Shown in pieces: positions 5,284-7,000 of a DNA stretch of 7,000 nucleotides. The notes beneath the pieces were generated by a model. The model was not told the DNA's origin, made no database searches, and worked only from the letters and a program-made list of their open reading frames with translations. Where the stretch lies: the NCBI GenBank assembly GCA_014379815.1, contig JACMLA010000467.1, forward strand, positions 1 through 7,000, given 5' to 3'. The translations under genes and the position numbers were made by a program. Position 1 is the first letter of the stretch. Each line of letters begins with the position of its first letter. The DNA comes from Bryobacteraceae bacterium. Lineage in GTDB: Bacteria; Acidobacteriota; Terriglobia; Bryobacterales; Bryobacteraceae.

Positions 5284-6290
5284 AGTGCGGCTACCTCCCG
5301 CACGGATATGGAGTATTTCGCCATCAACCGTTCAAACTGTACATCACTCAAATAGGTTCTGCTGCGGATCTCGCGACGCTCCTGAAGCAGTGTCGCTGCA
5401 TGCTTCATAGCTTGCCAGTGCGCTTTCAAAACCAGCATGGGAAGTGCTGCTCCATTGCCACCAGCCTTTGCAAACTCGGCAGCCTTTCCTCGTCCCCGAA
5501 ACATGTAGAGCACATGCCATACGTATCGCAACGTAGAGGCGAAGGGCGCTTTCCAAAGCATACGCAGAGGAAAGTTGCGGATGATCAGGTACAGCCGGTT
5601 CCGCTCTACCAGGAGCGCCTTGAGTGCGGAGGCGCGGCCTGCTGTTCGCGAGTAACTGTGTCGCACAATCGCGGTCGGGACATAGCGGCATCGCCAGCCT
5701 CTTCGGGCAGCCCGCAACCCCAAATCAGTGTCTTCGCAGTACAGAAAAAAAGCGTCTGCAAATCCGCCGATATCTTCCAGCATCTCCCGGCGGTATAGCG
5801 CAGCCGATCCTGTTGGCATCAGAATTTCTTCTTCGCGAGGAAAGGCTGATGGCAACTGGCCGTGCCCTCTCTGTTTGCTGCTGCCGTCGCTGCTGATCAG
5901 CATACCTGCCGAGTCCAGCTCACTTTCTGACAGTCGCACCTGACACGCGACCAGGCCAATCTCAGGGTCCTGTTTCGCGGCGGCGATCATTTTCTCCAGC
6001 CATGCAGGCTCGGCTTCTGCATCATCATTCAGAGTCGCGATCCATGGTGATTCCGAGCTTTGCCATCCTTGATTGACCGCAGTTCCGAAACCGGCATTGC
6101 TGGAGTTTTCGATGATCCGGACGCGGGCTGAGGGAATTCCAAGCTGCCGGACCGCACCCCGCCCGCTGTTGTCGACCACTACAATGTCAAAGTCCTGAAA
6201 CGTCTGGGCCTCCAGCGACCGGAGGCAATCCCTGAGCGCGCTGTCAGCCGCAAGGGTAGGGATTACAACGGAAGCAACTGTACAGTGCAA
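5280..6290 (-). CDS. Family 2 glycosyltransferase, WbbL/rhamnosyltransferase-like
   Basis: First gene of the leftward glycan operon; 336 residues, an inverting GT-A transferase for surface polysaccharide or glycolipid. Motifs: VASVVIPTLAADSALRDCL (5-23), DFDIVVVDNSG (33-43), ENSSNAGFGTAVNQG (61-75), the metal-binding segment TLNDDAE (86-92), MPTGSAALYRREM (158-170) and FLYCEDTDLGLRAARRGWR (182-200), where E186/D187 match the catalytic ED position of this group. The layout is like WbbL-type rhamnosyltransferases, but the sugar cannot be inferred. An in-frame TAG (6293-6291) lies directly before the TTG at 6290, and there is no other start codon before the first strand, so TTG is the only reasonable start. 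No ribosome site is visible, which raises the possibility of leaderless translation. Confidence 0.92.
   Translation of the reverse strand: MHCTVASVVIPTLAADSALRDCLRSLEAQTFQDFDIVVVDNSGRGAVRQLGIPSARVRIIENSSNAGFGTAVNQGWQSSESPWIATLNDDAEAEPAWLEKMIAAAKQDPEIGLVACQVRLSESELDSAGMLISSDGSSKQRGHGQLPSAFPREEEILMPTGSAALYRREMLEDIGGFADAFFLYCEDTDLGLRAARRGWRCRYVPTAIVRHSYSRTAGRASALKALLVERNRLYLIIRNFPLRMLWKAPFASTLRYVWHVLYMFRGRGKAAEFAKAGGNGAALPMLVLKAHWQAMKHAATLLQERREIRSRTYLSDVQFERLMAKYSISVREVAAL
5293..5299 (-). promoter_or_regulatory. Ribosome binding site deciding the TTG start of the second family-2 transferase
   Basis: The minus strand reads GGGAGGT, 9 nt before TTG at 5283-5281 and inside the 3' end of the preceding gene. 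It supports the TTG over the next in-frame TTG ten codons later, and implies the two transferases are made together. Confidence 0.6.
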
Positions 6291-6398
6291 CTAAAATTCT
6301 AACTGGTTCGAAACTCATCAGCCAGTGTAAAAGATTGCCAAATATGTGCTCTGCGTTTCATATCGTCGTAAGACTGTGATGCTAGACTCACAGTTTTT
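6291..6398. promoter_or_regulatory. Divergent intergenic region between glycan operon and TonB-dependent receptor
   Basis: These 108 bp must carry the promoters of both directions if the operon starts at the first transferase. On the minus strand TAGAAT (6301-6296) resembles a -10 box (5/6) but has no good -35 at normal spacing; a start about 6 nt downstream would fall on the TTG. On the plus strand I find no -35/-10 pair I would defend. The right end is filled by the inverted repeat at 6370-6397. Confidence 0.45.
6370..6397. promoter_or_regulatory. Inverted repeat/hairpin abutting the receptor start codon
   Basis: AAGACTGTGA (6370-6379) pairs with TCACAGTTTT (6388-6397) through 10 bp (9 Watson-Crick, one G-T) around an 8-nt loop whose centre is CTAG. 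The stem ends two bases before the ATG at 6399. It could be a protein-bound operator (dyad TGTGA-N8-TCACA), an RNA hairpin that hides the translation start, or, since five T follow the core stem, a weak terminator or attenuator. Its position immediately before an ORF with a good signal peptide favours regulation of the receptor. Confidence 0.6.
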
Positions 6399-7000
6399 AT
6401 GAACAGGACAGTTCTGCTTGCGATTGCATTGCACGGCGCGGAAGCCCTTGTCGCAGCCCAGCTGTCCGGTGTCGTTCGCGACCAGTCAGGAGCTCCGGTC
6501 GCGGGTGCCACGGTCCGCATCGTATTGCCAGGAGGCGGCTCGCGAATTGGCGCGGTGCTTGCGCAGACCCGAACGGGGCCCAATGGCGACTTTAGCTGGT
6601 CGCTGCCCCGTGAAGCGTCAGGGATAATTCGTGTTTCCGCCCCGGGCTTTGCCAGTTTTGAGCTGCCTTTGCCCGATCTGCAGACCCAACCGATTTGGAT
6701 CGATCTCGCACCGGAGTCTGTGTATAGCAGCGTGACTGTGTCAGCGACACCAACGGCAAGGGGCGCTCAGGAAGACGTCCTCGAATCCCCTCATGTAGCC
6801 GTTGTCCGTTCCGACGCCCAGCTACATGAGCAAGCTTTGCCGACGCTGGGTCACTTGTTGGCGCAGGAACCTGGAATCCAGTTGCAGCAGAGCACGTACG
6901 CGCAAGTCTCCCCGACTCTGCGAGGCCTAACCGGGTATCAGGTGCTGAACCTGGTGGATGGCATCCGGTTTAACAACTCTACCTACCGGTCCGGACCGAA
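6399..7000 (+). CDS. TonB-dependent receptor with N-terminal carboxypeptidase-regulatory-like domain, 3' cut by window edge
   Basis: About 200 residues are visible and the frame is open to the last base. Residues 1-20 are a signal peptide (NRT n-region, VLLAIALHGAEALVAA), likely cleaved before QLSGVV. Residues 21 to about 104 are a CarboxypepD_reg-like beta-sandwich: LSGVVRDQSGAPVAGATVRI, TGPNGDFSWSLP, IRVSAPGFASFELP, IDLAPE. After a linker (SVTVSATPTAR) the plug domain starts near 130, with LPTLGHLLAQEPGIQLQQ (148-165) and PTLRGLTGYQVLNLVDGIR (172-190), followed by FNNSTYRSGP. The barrel should follow outside the window. Such proteins sit in the outer membrane and import substrates with TonB energy; the substrate is not predictable. 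The ATG is the start that gives a complete signal peptide, although no ribosome site is visible and a 10-bp hairpin lies directly upstream. It is divergent from the glycan operon. Confidence 0.9.
   Translation, partial: MNRTVLLAIALHGAEALVAAQLSGVVRDQSGAPVAGATVRIVLPGGGSRIGAVLAQTRTGPNGDFSWSLPREASGIIRVSAPGFASFELPLPDLQTQPIWIDLAPESVYSSVTVSATPTARGAQEDVLESPHVAVVRSDAQLHEQALPTLGHLLAQEPGIQLQQSTYAQVSPTLRGLTGYQVLNLVDGIRFNNSTYRSGP

Noticed and set aside
6335..6363. Plus-strand promoter TTGCCA-17-TCATAT for the receptor gene
   Set aside because: The -35 is fair, but the -10 matches only 3 of 6 positions; not defensible.
6373..6394. CRP/FNR-type binding site
   Set aside because: The half-sites TGTGA and TCACA fit, but their spacing is 8 nt and not the usual 6; reported only as a dyad of unknown partner.
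6370..6398. Rho-independent terminator
   Set aside because: A stem plus five T is present, but there is no plus-strand gene upstream to terminate, the stem is not GC-rich, and the ATG follows at once. Attenuation remains possible.

Overview
The window looks like a chromosomal segment of a moderately GC-rich Gram-negative bacterium, most plausibly an Acidobacteriota of the Solibacter/Bryobacter type. The lineage is an inference. It rests on an outer-membrane receptor with an N-terminal carboxypeptidase-regulatory-like domain fused to a TonB plug, on a remnant of a BACON-type secreted protein, and on the general style of the proteins. No rRNA, tRNA or CRISPR array was seen, and no transposase was recognised.

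Layout. (1) 1-752, plus strand: the 3' part of dapD (lysine/diaminopimelate synthesis), cut by the window edge. (2) About 753-2940, minus strand: an accessory block of small, partly decayed genes. In transcription order (right to left) these are a lipoprotein-like signal fragment, an unrecognised 108-codon ORF, a PH-like membrane gene whose C-terminus resembles the tail of an HNH/LHH-type nuclease toxin, a DUF2251 gene, and a frameshifted BACON-domain remnant. (3) 2883-6290, minus strand: a tightly packed operon of a family-2 glycosyltransferase, a second family-2 glycosyltransferase, a DUF2304 membrane protein and a family-4 glycosyltransferase, with 4-nt overlaps or a 5-nt gap between genes. 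(4) 6291-6398: a 108-bp divergent intergenic region with a strong hairpin/palindrome touching the next start codon. (5) 6399-7000, plus strand: the 5' part of a TonB-dependent receptor gene.

The most informative structure is a 65-bp direct repeat (737-801 and 2941-3005, 58/65 identical, no gaps). It contains the last 16 bases of dapD joined to the 3' coding end of the family-4 glycosyltransferase. The simplest reading is that dapD and the glycosyltransferase were once convergent neighbours, and that the accessory block was inserted at their junction with that junction duplicated. The left copy is a dead glycosyltransferase tail overlapping dapD. The right copy is still in use, but the protein now ends in an 18-residue tail supplied by the block.

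How the genes work together: the four operon genes probably build or decorate a cell-surface glycan or glycolipid. The DUF2304 protein next to a polyprenyl-phosphate-type family-2 transferase is a recurrent pairing. The accessory block may be the remains of a toxin/immunity cassette (nuclease-like tail followed 14 nt later by a small soluble DUF2251 protein); this is a hypothesis, not something the sequence proves.
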